Below, piece by piece: positions 1-11,800 of a DNA stretch of 64,000 bases (its first letter is position 1; each line of letters opens with the position of its first letter). The DNA is from Streptomyces sp. DH24 (lineage in GTDB: Bacteria; Actinomycetota; Actinomycetes; Streptomycetales; Streptomycetaceae). Under the pieces are notes generated by a model that worked only from the letters and a program-made list of their open reading frames with translations, was not told the DNA's origin and searched no databases. A program made the position numbers and the translations under genes. The DNA is taken from the NCBI RefSeq assembly GCF_029813775.1, contig NZ_JARVKW010000002.1:248001-312000 (forward strand). The letters are read 5' to 3'.

Positions 1-2680
1 GCGTCGGTGCCGGACCGGCCGGCGTCGAGCCAGTAGCGGCGGCGCTGGAAGGCGTAGGTGGGCAGGTCGGTGTGGCGGGCGCCGGTGCCGTGGAACACGG
101 CGGCCCAGTCGGCGGCGGCTCCGCGGACGAACATTTCGGCCAGCGCGGTCAGCACGGCGGCGCACTCGTCGCGGCCCTCGCGGAGGGTGGGCACGGCGGG
201 TGTGCCGGGGGCGGTGGACTGGGCGAGGCCGGCGAGGACGGGGTCGGCGCCGATTTCGAGGAGCCGGCTGACGCCGAGGTCGGTGGTGGCGGTGCGCACG
301 GCGGCGTGGAAGCGGACGGCCTCGCGGACCTGCCGGACCCAGTAGCCGGGGGTGGCCCAGTCGTCGTCGGCGGCCCGGCCGGTGAGGGTGCTGACGGCGG
401 GGAGTAGCGGTCGGCGGTGGCCGATGCCGGCGACGGCGTCGGCGAACTCGGCCAGCATCGGTTCCATCAGCGGTGAGTGGAAGGCGTGTGAGACCCGCAG
501 CCGCGTCGTCCGGAGGTCGCGTTCCCGGGCGGCGGTCGTGATCTGCTCGACGGCGTGTTCCGTGCCCGAGACGACGACGGCGCGCGGGCCGTTGACGGCC
601 GCGATCACCGCGGTGCCCGGCTCCCCGGCGGCGGTGAGGAGCCTTGCGGCCTCGGTCTCGTCGGCCTCGATCGCGGCCATGGCGCCGCCGTCGGGCAGGG
701 ACTGCATGAGCCGGGCGCGGGCGGCCACCAGCCGTACGGCGTCGGGCAGTTCGAGCGCTCCGGCGGTGTGCGCGGCGACGATCTCGCCGATGGAGTGGCC
801 GATGACGACGTCGGGCTCCGCTCCCCAGGCGCGCAGCAGGGTGACGAGCGCGGTCTCGACGGCGAAGATCGCGGTCTGGGCGTAGCCGGTGCGGTCGAGG
901 AGGGCGGCCTCGGGTGTGCCGGGGGCGGCGAGGCACACGTCGCGCACGGGGACGTCGAAGCCGGGCGCGCCCCGGAGTTCGGCGTCGAGCAGGGCGCAGA
1001 TGTCGTCGAAGGCGCGGGCGTAGGCGGGGTGTGCGGCGTACAGTTCGCGGCCCATGCCGGGGCGTTGGCTGCCCTGGCCGGTGAACATCCAGGCGGTGCG
1101 GCCCTCGGTGACGATGCCGGTCACGGCCGTGCCCGTGCCCGGGGTGCCAGTGAGGCCGGCCAGTGCGGTGTGCAGGCTGGTGCGGTCGGGGCCGAGGACG
1201 ACCGCGCGGTGTTCGAGGACGGCTCGGCCGGTGGCGAGGGTGTGGCCGATGTCGAGGGCGGAGGCGTCCGAGGCGGTGAGGTGGGCGGCGAGTCGTTCGG
1301 CCTGCGCTTCGAGGGCGGTCGCGGTGCGGGCGGTGAGCACCCACGGGATGTGGGGCAGGTGGGCGGGTGCGTCGTCGGGCGTGTGGTGCCGTGCGGGGGG
1401 TTCTTCGAGGACGAGGTGGGCGTTGGTGCCGCTGATGCCGAAGGAGGACACGCCGGCCCGGCGGGGTCGCTCGCCGCGCGGCCAGGGGCGTTCGTCGGTC
1501 AGGAGCCGTACCGCGCCGGCGGACCAGTCGACGTGTGTGGAGGGTTCGCCGGCGTGCAGGGTGCGGGGCAGGCGTTCGGCGCGGAGGGCCATGACCATTT
1601 TGATGACGCCGGCCACACCGGCCGCTGCCTGGGTGTGGCCGATGTTGGACTTGACGGACCCCAGCCAGACGGGGTCGTGTTCGTCGCGTCCCTTGCCGTA
1701 GGTGGCGAGGAGTGCCTGTGCCTCGATGGGGTCGCCGAGCCGGGTGCCGGTGCCGTGCGCCTCGACGGCGTCCACGTCGGCCGTGCCGAGTCGAGCGGCT
1801 TCCAGGGCTCGGCGGATGACGCGCTGCTGTGCCGGTCCGTTGGGGGCGCTGAGGCCGTTGGAGGCGCCGTCCTGGTTGACGGCGCTGCCCCGGATGACGG
1901 CGAGTACGGGGTGGCCGAGGCGCTGGGCGTCGGAGAGGCGTTCGAGGACGAGGACGCCGGCGCCCTCGGCCCAGCCGGTGCCGTCGGCGCTGTCGGCGAA
2001 GGCCTTGCAGCGGCCGTCGGAGGCGAGGCCGCCCTGCCGGGAGAACTCGACGAAGGTGGTGGGCGCCGCCATCACGGTCACGCCGCCGGCGAGTGCCGTG
2101 GCGCATTCGCGGCTGCGCAGCGACTGGCAGGCGAGGTGGAGGGCGACGAGGGAGGAGGAGCAGGCGGTGTCGATGGTGACGGCGGGGCCCTCGAAGCCGA
2201 AGACGTAGGCGATGCGGCCGGAGAAGACGCTGCCGGCGTTGCCGTTGGCGAGGAAGCCCGCGACGTCCTTGGGTACTTCCCGCAGCCGGGCGGCGTAGTC
2301 GTGGTACATGAGTCCCGCGAAGACGCCGGTCGGTGTGCCGCGCAGGGAGTGCGGGTCGATGCCGGCGCGTTCCAGGGCCTCCCAGGACGTTTCCAGCAGG
2401 AGCCGCTGCTGGGGGTCCATGGCGAGGGCTTCGCGGGGGCTGATGCCGAACGCCTCGGCGTCGAACTCGGCCGCGTCGTGCAGGAATCCGCCCTCCCGGG
2501 TGGCGGAGGTGCCCGCGGCCCGGTCGGTGTCGGCGGCGAAGAGGGCGTCGAGGTCCCAGCCGCGGTCGGTGGGGAACGGTGTGATGCCGTCCTCGCCGCC
2601 GCTCACCAGCCGCCACAGGTCCTCGGGGGAGGCGACGCCGCCCGGGTAGCGGCAGCCCATCCCGACGACGGCGACGGGTT
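1..2680 (-). other. PKS module 10 (partial): KS-AT(malonyl)-...
   Basis: The KS starts at [15 protein letters not shown]. All KS catalytic positions are present (Cys, and the His residues of EAHGTGT and NIGHTQ). The AT carries GHSIGE and HAFH, so malonyl-CoA is expected. Whether DH, ER and KR follow cannot be seen. Confidence 0.9.
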
Positions 2681-2780
2681 CGTGCTCCTTGGCCTCGGCC
2701 TCGCGCAGACGAAGGTGGGCGTCCTGGGCGTCGGCGATCGCACGCTTGAGGTATTCGCGCAGCTTGTCCTCGTTCGCCAT
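1..2780 (-). CDS. Type I modular polyketide synthase, gene D (module 10, 3' end cut by window edge)
   Basis: The reading frame is open from an ATG at 2780 to the left edge, about 926 codons, and continues outside the window. Residues 1-35 form a coiled-coil N-terminal docking domain ([19 protein letters not shown]), the class that pairs with an acidic C-terminal docking tail such as that of gene C. A KS follows (active-site Cys in DTACSSS near nt 2163, EAHGTGT and KSNIGHTQ present), then an AT (GHSIGE near nt 792, HAFH malonyl signature near nt 475-490). The window ends just after the post-AT motif [13 protein letters not shown], so the reducing domains are unknown. AAGGA lies about 6 nt before the ATG, and the gap to gene C is 60 nt, so the genes are probably co-transcribed. 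It should take the chain from module 9. Confidence 0.95.
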   Translation of the reverse strand, partial: MANEDKLREYLKRAIADAQDAHLRLREAEAKEHEPVAVVGMGCRYPGGVASPEDLWRLVSGGEDGITPFPTDRGWDLDALFAADTDRAAGTSATREGGFLHDAAEFDAEAFGISPREALAMDPQQRLLLETSWEALERAGIDPHSLRGTPTGVFAGLMYHDYAARLREVPKDVAGFLANGNAGSVFSGRIAYVFGFEGPAVTIDTACSSSLVALHLACQSLRSRECATALAGGVTVMAAPTTFVEFSRQGGLASDGRCKAFADSADGTGWAEGAGVLVLERLSDAQRLGHPVLAVIRGSAVNQDGASNGLSAPNGPAQQRVIRRALEAARLGTADVDAVEAHGTGTRLGDPIEAQALLATYGKGRDEHDPVWLGSVKSNIGHTQAAAGVAGVIKMVMALRAERLPRTLHAGEPSTHVDWSAGAVRLLTDERPWPRGERPRRAGVSSFGISGTNAHLVLEEPPARHHTPDDAPAHLPHIPWVLTARTATALEAQAERLAAHLTASDASALDIGHTLATGRAVLEHRAVVLGPDRTSLHTALAGLTGTPGTGTAVTGIVTEGRTAWMFTGQGSQRPGMGRELYAAHPAYARAFDDICALLDAELRGAPGFDVPVRDVCLAAPGTPEAALLDRTGYAQTAIFAVETALVTLLRAWGAEPDVVIGHSIGEIVAAHTAGALELPDAVRLVAARARLMQSLPDGGAMAAIEADETEAARLLTAAGEPGTAVIAAVNGPRAVVVSGTEHAVEQITTAARERDLRTTRLRVSHAFHSPLMEPMLAEFADAVAGIGHRRPLLPAVSTLTGRAADDDWATPGYWVRQVREAVRFHAAVRTATTDLGVSRLLEIGADPVLAGLAQSTAPGTPAVPTLREGRDECAAVLTALAEMFVRGAAADWAAVFHGTGARHTDLPTYAFQRRRYWLDAGRSGTD

Positions 2781-2840
2781 GTGTTCCTTGTCCTTCGAGA
2801 GTGCGCAGAGACCGAGACTGGTGGGGGCGCCCGGGAGGCG

Positions 2841-5800
2841 TCAGTTGGCCGCCCAGGGCTTGTCGTCGAGGAGTGCGAACAGTTCGTCGTCGCTGGCGTT
2901 GTCCAGCTCGACGCGGTCGTCCTGGTGTGCTTCCGGTCCGCCGTCCTCGGCGGCGGAGGCCGTCGACCAGGTGGTGAGCAGGTGCTGGAGGCGGTTGCCG
3001 ATCTCCGTGCGCACGTCGTCGCCGGCGGCCGGCGCGGCCTCGGCGAGAACGCCGCGGAGTTTGTCCAGCTCGCCGAGGAGGAAGGCGGCGTCACCGTCGT
3101 CGGCGGGGGCCAGTTCGGCGGCGAGGTGGTCCCGCAGGGAGAGGATCGTCGGGTGGTCGAAGACGAGGGTGGCGGGCAGGTGCAGTCCGGTGACGGTGTT
3201 CAGCCTGTTGCGGAGGTCGACCGCCGTCAGCGAGTCGAACCCGAGTTCCTTGAACGCGCGGGACGGGTCGACGGAACCGGCGGAGCCGTGTCCGAGGACG
3301 GCCGCGACCTGCGACTGGACCACGTCCAGCAGCACCCGGTCCCGTTCGGCCGGGCCCAGCCCGCGCAGCCTGCGGGCGAGTCCTTCGCCGGCACCGTCGG
3401 CCGCGCCGGCGGCCCGGCGCTGCCGTCCGGCGGGCAGCAGGTCCCGCAGCACCCACGGCACCTGGTCCCGCCGTGCCGCCAGGGCCGGGGTGCGCAGTTC
3501 CACGGGGACGGCCGCGGGCTCGTTGACGAGCAGTGCGGTGTCCAGCAGGGCCAGGGCGCGGTCGGTGGGCAGCGGCGGGAAGCCCTGCCGGCGCAGCCGC
3601 GCCACGTCCGCCTCGGGGAGACGGCCGCCCATGCCGTCGGCGGTCTCCCACATGCCCCACGCGAGCGAGACGGCGGGCAGGCCCTGCGCGCGGCGGGTCG
3701 CGGCGAGGGCGTCCAGGACGTTGTTGGCGGCGGCATAGGCCCCTTGGCCCGCGTTGCCGACCACACCGGCGAAGGACGAGAACAGCACGAACGCCGACAG
3801 GTCGTGGCCGCGCGTGAGTTCGTGGAGGTGCAGGGCGGACTCGGCCTTCGCCGCCAGCACGCGCGCCAGCCTCTCGGGCGTCAACGCGGTCACGAGACCG
3901 TCGTCGAGGACGCCCGCCGCGTGCACGACGCCGCTCAGCCGGACGCCGTCCAGTACGGCGGTGAGGGCCTCGCGGTCGGCGACGTCACAGGCCTCGACGC
4001 GGACCCGCGCGCCCAACTCCCCGAGCCGCTCGGCCAGGTCAGTGGCGCCGGGCGCGTCCGGGCCGCGCCGGGAGACCAGCAGCAGGTCCCGGACGCCGTG
4101 CCGGGTGACCAGGTGCCGGGCCACCTCGGCGCCCAGTCCGCCCGTGCCACCGGTGACGAGCACCGTGCCGGGCCGCTGCCAGGGGGCGGGCAGTGACAGG
4201 ACGACCTTGCCGGTGTGGCCGGCCCGGCCCAGCAGCCGCAGCGCGTCCCCGGCACGGGCCAGGTCGTAGGCCGTCACGGGGACGGGACGCAGCGCGCCCT
4301 GCTCGAACAGCTCCAGCAGCGCCGCCCACATCGCGGCGATGCGTTCCGGGCCCGCGTCGAACGTGTCGAACGCGGTGTACGACACCCCGTGCTCGGCACG
4401 CACCCGCTGCGGGTCGCGTACGTCGGTCTTGCCCATCTCCACGAACCGGCCGCCAGGACGCAGCAGCCGCAGGGAGGCGTCCACGAACTCCCCGGCCAGC
4501 GAGTCGAGGACCACGTCCACGCCGGGCCGGAAGCGCTGCTCGAACCCGGTGTCCCGGGAGGAGGCGATCCGCTCGTCCGGTACGCCCAGTTCGCGCACGG
4601 CGGGCCACTTCGGCTCGCTCGCGGTCGCGTGGACCTCGGCGCCCAGGTGCCGGGCCAGTTGCACGGCGGCCATGCCGACGCCGCCGGCCGCCGCGTGGAT
4701 CAGTACCGACTCGCCCGCCCGCAGGTCCGCGAGGTGGACCAGCGCGTAGTAGGCGGTCAGGAACACGACCGGCACGCTCGCCGCCTGCTCGAACGTCCAG
4801 CCGTCCGGCATCCGGGCCAGCAGCCGGGCGTCGGTGACGGCGGTCGGCGCGAACGCCCCGTCCAGCAGGCCCATCACCCGGTCGCCGACCGCCAGGCCGG
4901 TCACGTCCGGGCCCACCTCGGTGACGACGCCGGCGCCTTCGAGGCCCATGCGGCCCGCGTCGCCCGGGTAGGTGCCCAGGACGTTGAGGACGTCGCGGAA
5001 GTTGACGCCGGCCGCCCGCACCGCGACCCGGACCTGCCCCGGTGCGAGGGCGCGGGGTGCCTCGGGGATCAGCGCGACGCCGTCCAGGGTGCCGCGCTGT
5101 CCGACGTCCATCCGCCAGGACATCTCCGGCGTCACCGGCGGCGGCACGAGCACACCCCCGGACGCCATCCGCACCAGGCGCGGCACCAGCGCCTCGCCGT
5201 CGCGGAGGGCCAGTTGGGGCTCGTCCCGCGGGGCGAGCCGGGCGGCGAGAGCACGGTACGAGGCGGCGGTGCCGTCGACGTCCGCCAGGACGAAACGCCC
5301 GGGGTGCTCGCTGATCGCCGATCGCACCAGTCCCCACACCCCGGCGCCCGTCGGGTCGGGGGTCTGCGTGCCGACGCCGGGGCGCGGCACGACCGCATGG
5401 GTGGTCGTCACCACCAGGGGCGTGTCCGCCCACCGCTCCTGCGCGAGCCAGGTCCGCATGGCATCCAGGACACCAGTAACCCCACCCAGGAGTTCACCAG
5501 AGTTCGCGCCGACGGCGAGCACGACGGCCGAGGGCGCGGGTGTCTCCCCGGCCTCGACGGCGGCGGTCAGTGCCGCCAGGTCCGGGTGGTGCGACGCGGC
5601 CGGTGCGGCCTCCGCCCAGGAAGTCCTCGCGGTGCTGTCGCCCACCACGGCCCAGGGGCCCGTGTCCCGGCCGTGGGCGGCGGGTGCGGGGCTCCAGTCG
5701 AGCCGGTACAGGCTCTCCGGTCCGGTGGCGGTCCGCAGCAGGCCGGCCGCGGACACGGGGCGCAGCAGCAGGGAGTCGACCACGGCCACGGTCCCGCCCG

Positions 5801-8800
5801 CCGCGTCGGCGACGTGCAGCGCGTACTCGCCGGAGCCGCGCGGTGTGATCCGCGCCCGTACCCTGCTCGCGCCGACGGCGTGCAGCGCCGCGCCGGACCA
5901 CAGGAACGGCAGCAGCGCCTCCCGCTCCTCTTCCGGCCTTCGCAGGGCCAGGGCGTGCAGCACGGTGTCCAGCAGCGCCGGGTGCAGTGCGAAGTCGGCC
6001 GCCTGCCCGGACACCTGCTCGGGCAGGGCCGCCTCCACGTACAGGTCGTCGCCGCGCGACCAGACCCGGTCCAGGCCCCGGAAGGCGGGGCCGTAGGAGA
6101 GCCCGGAGCGGTCGAGTCGTGCGTAGAGCGCGTCCAGGGGGAGTTCGTCGGCGTCGGCGGGCGGCCAGGCGCGCAGCTCGCTCGCGTCCCGGTCCGCGCC
6201 GGGCCGGCCGGGCCCGGTCTCCTGGGCCAGCAGGCCGGTGGCGTGCAGGGTCCACGGCTGGTCGGGGGCGGCGTCGTCCGGGGCGGCGTCGTCGGGACGG
6301 GCGTACACCCGAACCGCGCGGCTGCCGTCGCCGTCCGTGTCCGGCGGCTCGACGGCGACCTGGACGCTCACACCGCCGTCCTGCGGGAGGACGAGGGGCG
6401 CCTGGAGGGTGAGTTCGGCGAGGTGTGCGCAGGCGGCCCGGTCGCCGGCCTGGAGGGCGAGTTCCACGAAGGCCGTGCCGGGTACGACGACGTTGCCGGC
6501 CACGACGTGGTCGGCCAGCCACGGATGCGTACGGACCGACAGCCGGGACGTCAGCAGCAGGGTCTCGGAACCGGCCACCGGGACGGACGCGCCGAGCAGC
6601 GGATGCCCGGTGGTGCCCAGGCCGAGACCGCGTGCGTCGACGCGGGCACGGGCGGGCTCCAGCCAGTACCGCCGGCGCCGGAACGCGTACGTGGGCAGCT
6701 TCACCCGGTGCGCGCCGGAACCGGCGAAGAGTGCCGCCCAGTTCACGGTGGCGCCCCGGACGAACAGTTCGGCGACGGCGGTGAGCAGCGTCGCGGCCTC
6801 CGGGCGGCCCTTGCGCAGCACGGCGAAGGACGGCGCGGTCGCCGGGTCGGCCAGCCCGGTCAGCACCGGGTCGGGCCCGATCTCCAGCAGCCGGCCCGCG
6901 GCGAGGGGCCCGGTGGTGCCGCGCAGCGCCTCGTGGAAGAGGACGGGGCGGCGTATCTGCTCCACCCAGTAGGCGGGGGTGGCCCAGTCCGCTTCGCCGA
7001 CGGCCTCGCCGGTGACCGACGAGGCCGCGGCGAGAACCGGCCGGCGGTAGTCGACGCGGGCGGCGATCCCGGCGAACTCGGCGAGCATCGGCTCCATCAG
7101 CGGCGAGTGGAAGGCGTGGGACACGCGCAGCCGGGTGGTGCGGCGGCCCAGGCCGGACACGGCCGCCATGACCCGCTCGACGCCTGCCTCACTGCCGGAC
7201 ACCACGACGGCCCGAGGCCCGTTGACGGCCGCGACCGCCACGTCTTCCGCGCCCCTGAGCAGTGCGGCGACTTCCGCCTCGTCCGCCTCGACCGCGGCCA
7301 TCGCCCCGCCCTCGGGCAGCGCCTGCATCAGCCGGGCACGGGCAGCCACCAGCCGCACCGCGTCGGCGAGTTCGAAGACCCCCGCCGTGTACGCCGCGGC
7401 GAACTCACCGACGGAGTGGCCGAGCACCACCTCGGGTTCGGCGCCCCATGAACGCAGCAGCCGTACCAAGGACGTCTGCAGAGCGAACAGCGCGGTCTGC
7501 GCGTAGCCGGTACGGTCCAGCAGCGCCGCTTCCGGGCCGCCTTCGGCACCGAACATGACGTCGCGGACCGGCGTCCCGAAGCCGGGGTGACCGGCGAGCT
7601 CGGCGTCGAGCAGGGCGCACACCTCGTCGAGCGCGGCGGCGAACTCGGGGTACGCGGCGTACAACTCGCGTCCCGCACCCGGGCGTTGACTGCCCTGTCC
7701 GGTGAACATCCACGCGGTGCGGCCCTCGGTGACGACGCCGGTGACGGCCGGTCCGGCGAGTTCAGCCGGTCCGCCGAGTTCAGCCGGTCCGGTGAGTGCG
7801 GTGAGTCCGGCGCGCAGGGTTTCGGCGTCGGGGCCCAGTACGACCGCCCGGTGCTCCAGCGCCGCGCGCGTGGTGGCGAGCGACAGGCCCACGTCGACGG
7901 GGTGAGGGGCGTCCTCTTCGAGGTACCGGGACAGCCGCTCGGCCCCGGCGCGGAGGGCGTCTGCGGTGCGGCCCGAGAGGAGCCAGGGGATGACGGGGAC
8001 AGCGGCCGAGGGCTGGGGCTGCGGCTGCGGCTGCGGCTGCGGCTGCGGCTGCGGCGAGGGTGCGCTCGGTGCTTCCTCCAGGACGACGTGGGCGTTGGTG
8101 CCGCTGATACCGAAGGACGACACACCGGCCCGCCGCGGACGGTCACCACGCGGCCAGGCACGATCCTCCGTCAGCAGCGCGACCGCACCCGTCGACCAGT
8201 CCACGTGGGACGACGGCTCGTCCACGTGCAGCGTGCGCGGCAGACGCTCCCGGCGCAACGCCATCACCATCTTCACCACACCGGCCACACCGGCAGCCGC
8301 CTGCGCATGACCGATGTTGGACTTGATCGACCCCAGCCAGAGCGGCTCGTCGTCACTACGCCCCTGCCCGTACGTGGCCAGCAATGCCTGCGCCTCGATC
8401 GGGTCGCCGAGCCGCGTACCGGTCCCGTGCGCCTCCACGGCGTCCACCTCGGAGGGTTCCAGCCGGGCGGCGGCGAGCGCCTGCCGGATCACCCGCTGCT
8501 GCGACGGCCCGTTCGGCGCGGTCAACCCGTTCGACGCCCCGTCCTGATTGACCGCGCTGCCCCGCACGACGGCCAGCACGGGATGCCCATTACGGCGGGC
8601 GTCGGACAACCGCTCCAGCACCAGAATGCCGCCACCCTCGGCCCAACCAGTGCCGTCGGCAGCCTCGGCGAACGACTTGCACCGACCGTCGCCGGCCAAC
8701 CCGCCCTGCCGCGCGAACTCCTGGAAGATCGTCGGTGTGGCCATGACGGTGGCGCCACCGGCCAGGGCGAGATCGCACTCCCCCGCGCGCAGAGCCTGCG

Positions 8801-11800
8801 CCGCCAGATGGAGAGCCACCAGCGCGGACGAGCACGCCGTGTCGACGGAGACCGCCGGCCCTTCAAGCCCGAACACGTACGACAGCCGGCCCGATGCCAC
8901 GCTGGGCGTGCTGCCGGTGAGCAGATACCCCTCGGTGTTGCCCTGCGGGTCGTCCACCGTCCCGCTGCCGTAACCGTTCGCGGAGACACCCGCGTACACG
9001 CCGGTCGCCGAACCCCGCAGCGAGGTCGGGTCGATGCCAGCGTCCTCCAGCGCTTCCCAGGCCGTCTCCAGCAGCAACCGCTGCTGCGGGTCCATCGCCA
9101 GCGCCTCACGCGGCGAGATCCCGAACAGCTCCGCGTCGAACGACGCGGCATCACCGATGAAGCCGCCGACTCCGGCCGCGGTCGTGTCCGCCAGCGCGTT
9201 CAGGTCCCACCCCCGGTCGGCGGGCAGGGGGGCGAGTGCGTCACGGCCCTCCTCCACGAGCTGCCACAGCCCGTCGGGCGACTCCGCCCCGCCCGGGAAC
9301 CGGCAGCCCATCCCCACGACAACCACCGGATCGTCGTCGGTTCCGGCCCTTGCACGCTGCGTGGCCTGCGCCCGCGTCGCCACCTCACCGAGGACGCGCT
9401 CCGCGAGGTACTCGGCGAGGGAGTTCGGGTTGGGGTGGTCGAAGACGAGGGTGGCGGGGAGGGTGATGCCGGTGGCCGAGCCGAGGCGGTTGCGCAGGTC
9501 GACGGCGGTGAGCGAGTCGAACCCGAGGTCCTTGAAACTGCGCGCCGCGTCGACCGCCCCGGCCGAGGCATGCCCCAGGGCCCCGGCAGCGTGTTGCTGC
9601 ACCAACTCCACCAGCAACCGCCGCTGTTCGGCAGGCGCCAGCCCGGTGAGCCTGCGGGCGAGCTCACCCCCCGTGGCGGCGGCACCGCCTGCCGACCTCC
9701 GACGAACCCTGGCCGGAACCAGATCGTGCAGCACGGCGGGCAGTGCGTCACGCCCGGCCTCGGCGAGCGCCGGCACACGCAGGGCCACGGGGACGGCGAC
9801 CGGTTCGTTGACGAGCAGGGCGGTGTCCAGGAGGGCGAGGCCGTGACTGGTCGGCAGTGCGGGGAAGCCCTGCCGGGCCATCCGGTCCAACTCGGCCTTG
9901 GCGAGCGTGCCGCCCATGCCCTCGGCGGTCTCCCACATACCCCACGCCAACGACACACCGGGCAGACCCGCAGCGCGGCGGGACACGGCCAGGGCATCCA
10001 GGACATTGTTCGCGGCGGCGTACGCGGCCTGACCGACGTTCCCGACCACGCCCGCGAAGGACGAGAACAACACAAACGCCGACAGATCATGGCCACGGGT
10101 GAGCTCATGCAGGTGAAGCGCCGATTCCGCCTTCGCGGCGAGGACACGCGCCAGCCGCTCCGGAGTCAGGTCCGCGATCAGACCGTCGTCCAGGACACCG
10201 GCCGCATGGACGACAGCACTCAGCCGGACGCCCTCCAGCACACCCGCCAGCGCCTCACGGTCGCTGACGTCACAGGCCCGGACGCTCACCCGCGCGCCCA
10301 ACCTACTCAGCTGCTCAGTGAGTTCGCGAGCGCCCGGGGCTTCGAGACCACGCCGGGACACCAGCAACAAGTCCCGCACGCCATGCCGGCTCACCAGATG
10401 CCGGGCCACCTCAGCACCCAGCCCACCCGTACCACCCGTGATCAGCACCGTGCCGGACTGCTGCCACGGAGCCGGAACCGAGACGACCACCTTCCCGACG
10501 TGCTTGGCCTGCCCCAGCAACCGCAACGCCTCAGGCGCCCGAGCAATCCCGAACGACGCCACCGGATTCGGCCTCAGCACACCCCGCTCAAACAACTCCA
10601 CCAGAGCGGCGAACATCTCCGCGATCCGCTCCGGACCCGCATCCATAAGATCGAACGCGGTGTACTCCACCCCGAACTCCGCACGCACCTCCTCCGCGTC
10701 CCGAACATCCGTCTTGCCCATCTCCACGAACCGGCCACCCGGCCGCACCAACCGCAACGACGCATCCACGAACTCCCCCGCCAGAGAGTCCAGAACAACA
10801 TCCACACCGGGCTGGAAACGGGACTCGAAGTCCGTGGTACGAGAAGAGGCAATCCGACTCTCGGGAATGCCGAGCTCGCGCACCACCGGCCACTTCGGCT
10901 CACTCGCCGTCCCATACACCACCGCACCCAAATGCCGGGCGAACTGCACCGCAGCCATCCCCACACCACCCGCGGCAGAATGGACCAGCACCGACTCACC
11001 CGCCCGCAACCTGGCAAGATCCACCAGCGAGTAATACGCCGTCAGAAACACGATCGGCACAGACGCCGCCTGCTCGAACGACCACCCCACAGGCACCCGC
11101 GCCAACAACCGGGCATCCGTCACAGCCGTCGGCCCGAACGCACCGTCCAGCAGACCCATCACCCGGTCACCGACCGCCAGCCCTTCAACCCCCGGACCGA
11201 CCTCCAACACCACACCGGCACCCTCATGACCGAGCCGCCCCGCATCACCCGGATACATGCCGAGCACGTTCAGTACGTCACGGAAGTTGACGCCCGCCGC
11301 ACGCACACCGACCCGTACCTGGCCCGGCGCGAGCGGGCTCGGCTCCTCCGCAACCAGCGCAACACCGTCCAGCCGACCCTGCTCCACCACATCCATCCGC
11401 CAGCCGTCACCCACACCCACAGGCGGCACGAGGACGTCGCCGCCGGTCATGCGGACCAGCCGGGGTACGTGCGCCGTCCCCTGGCGGACAAGGGCCTCGG
11501 TCGCGTCCTGCGGAAGGTGGGCCAGGGCGTCCCAGGACGCGGGGGCGGGGTCGGTGACGGCCAGGGCGATCCGGCCGGGGTGTTCGGTGGCCGCCGAGCG
11601 GACCAGGCCCCGGACGGCGGCCGTGGCGGGGTCCGTCGAGGACTCGTCGTTCTGGTGCGCGGCCGGCAGCACGACCAGCAGGCGTGTGTCGGTCAGGCGT
11701 GGTTCCGTGAGCCAGTCCCTGATCGTGCCGAGGGTGGCGGTCACCGGTTCGCGCAGTGGGCGTCCGGCCGTCGTGACCGGCAGCAGGACGGTGCCGGGTG

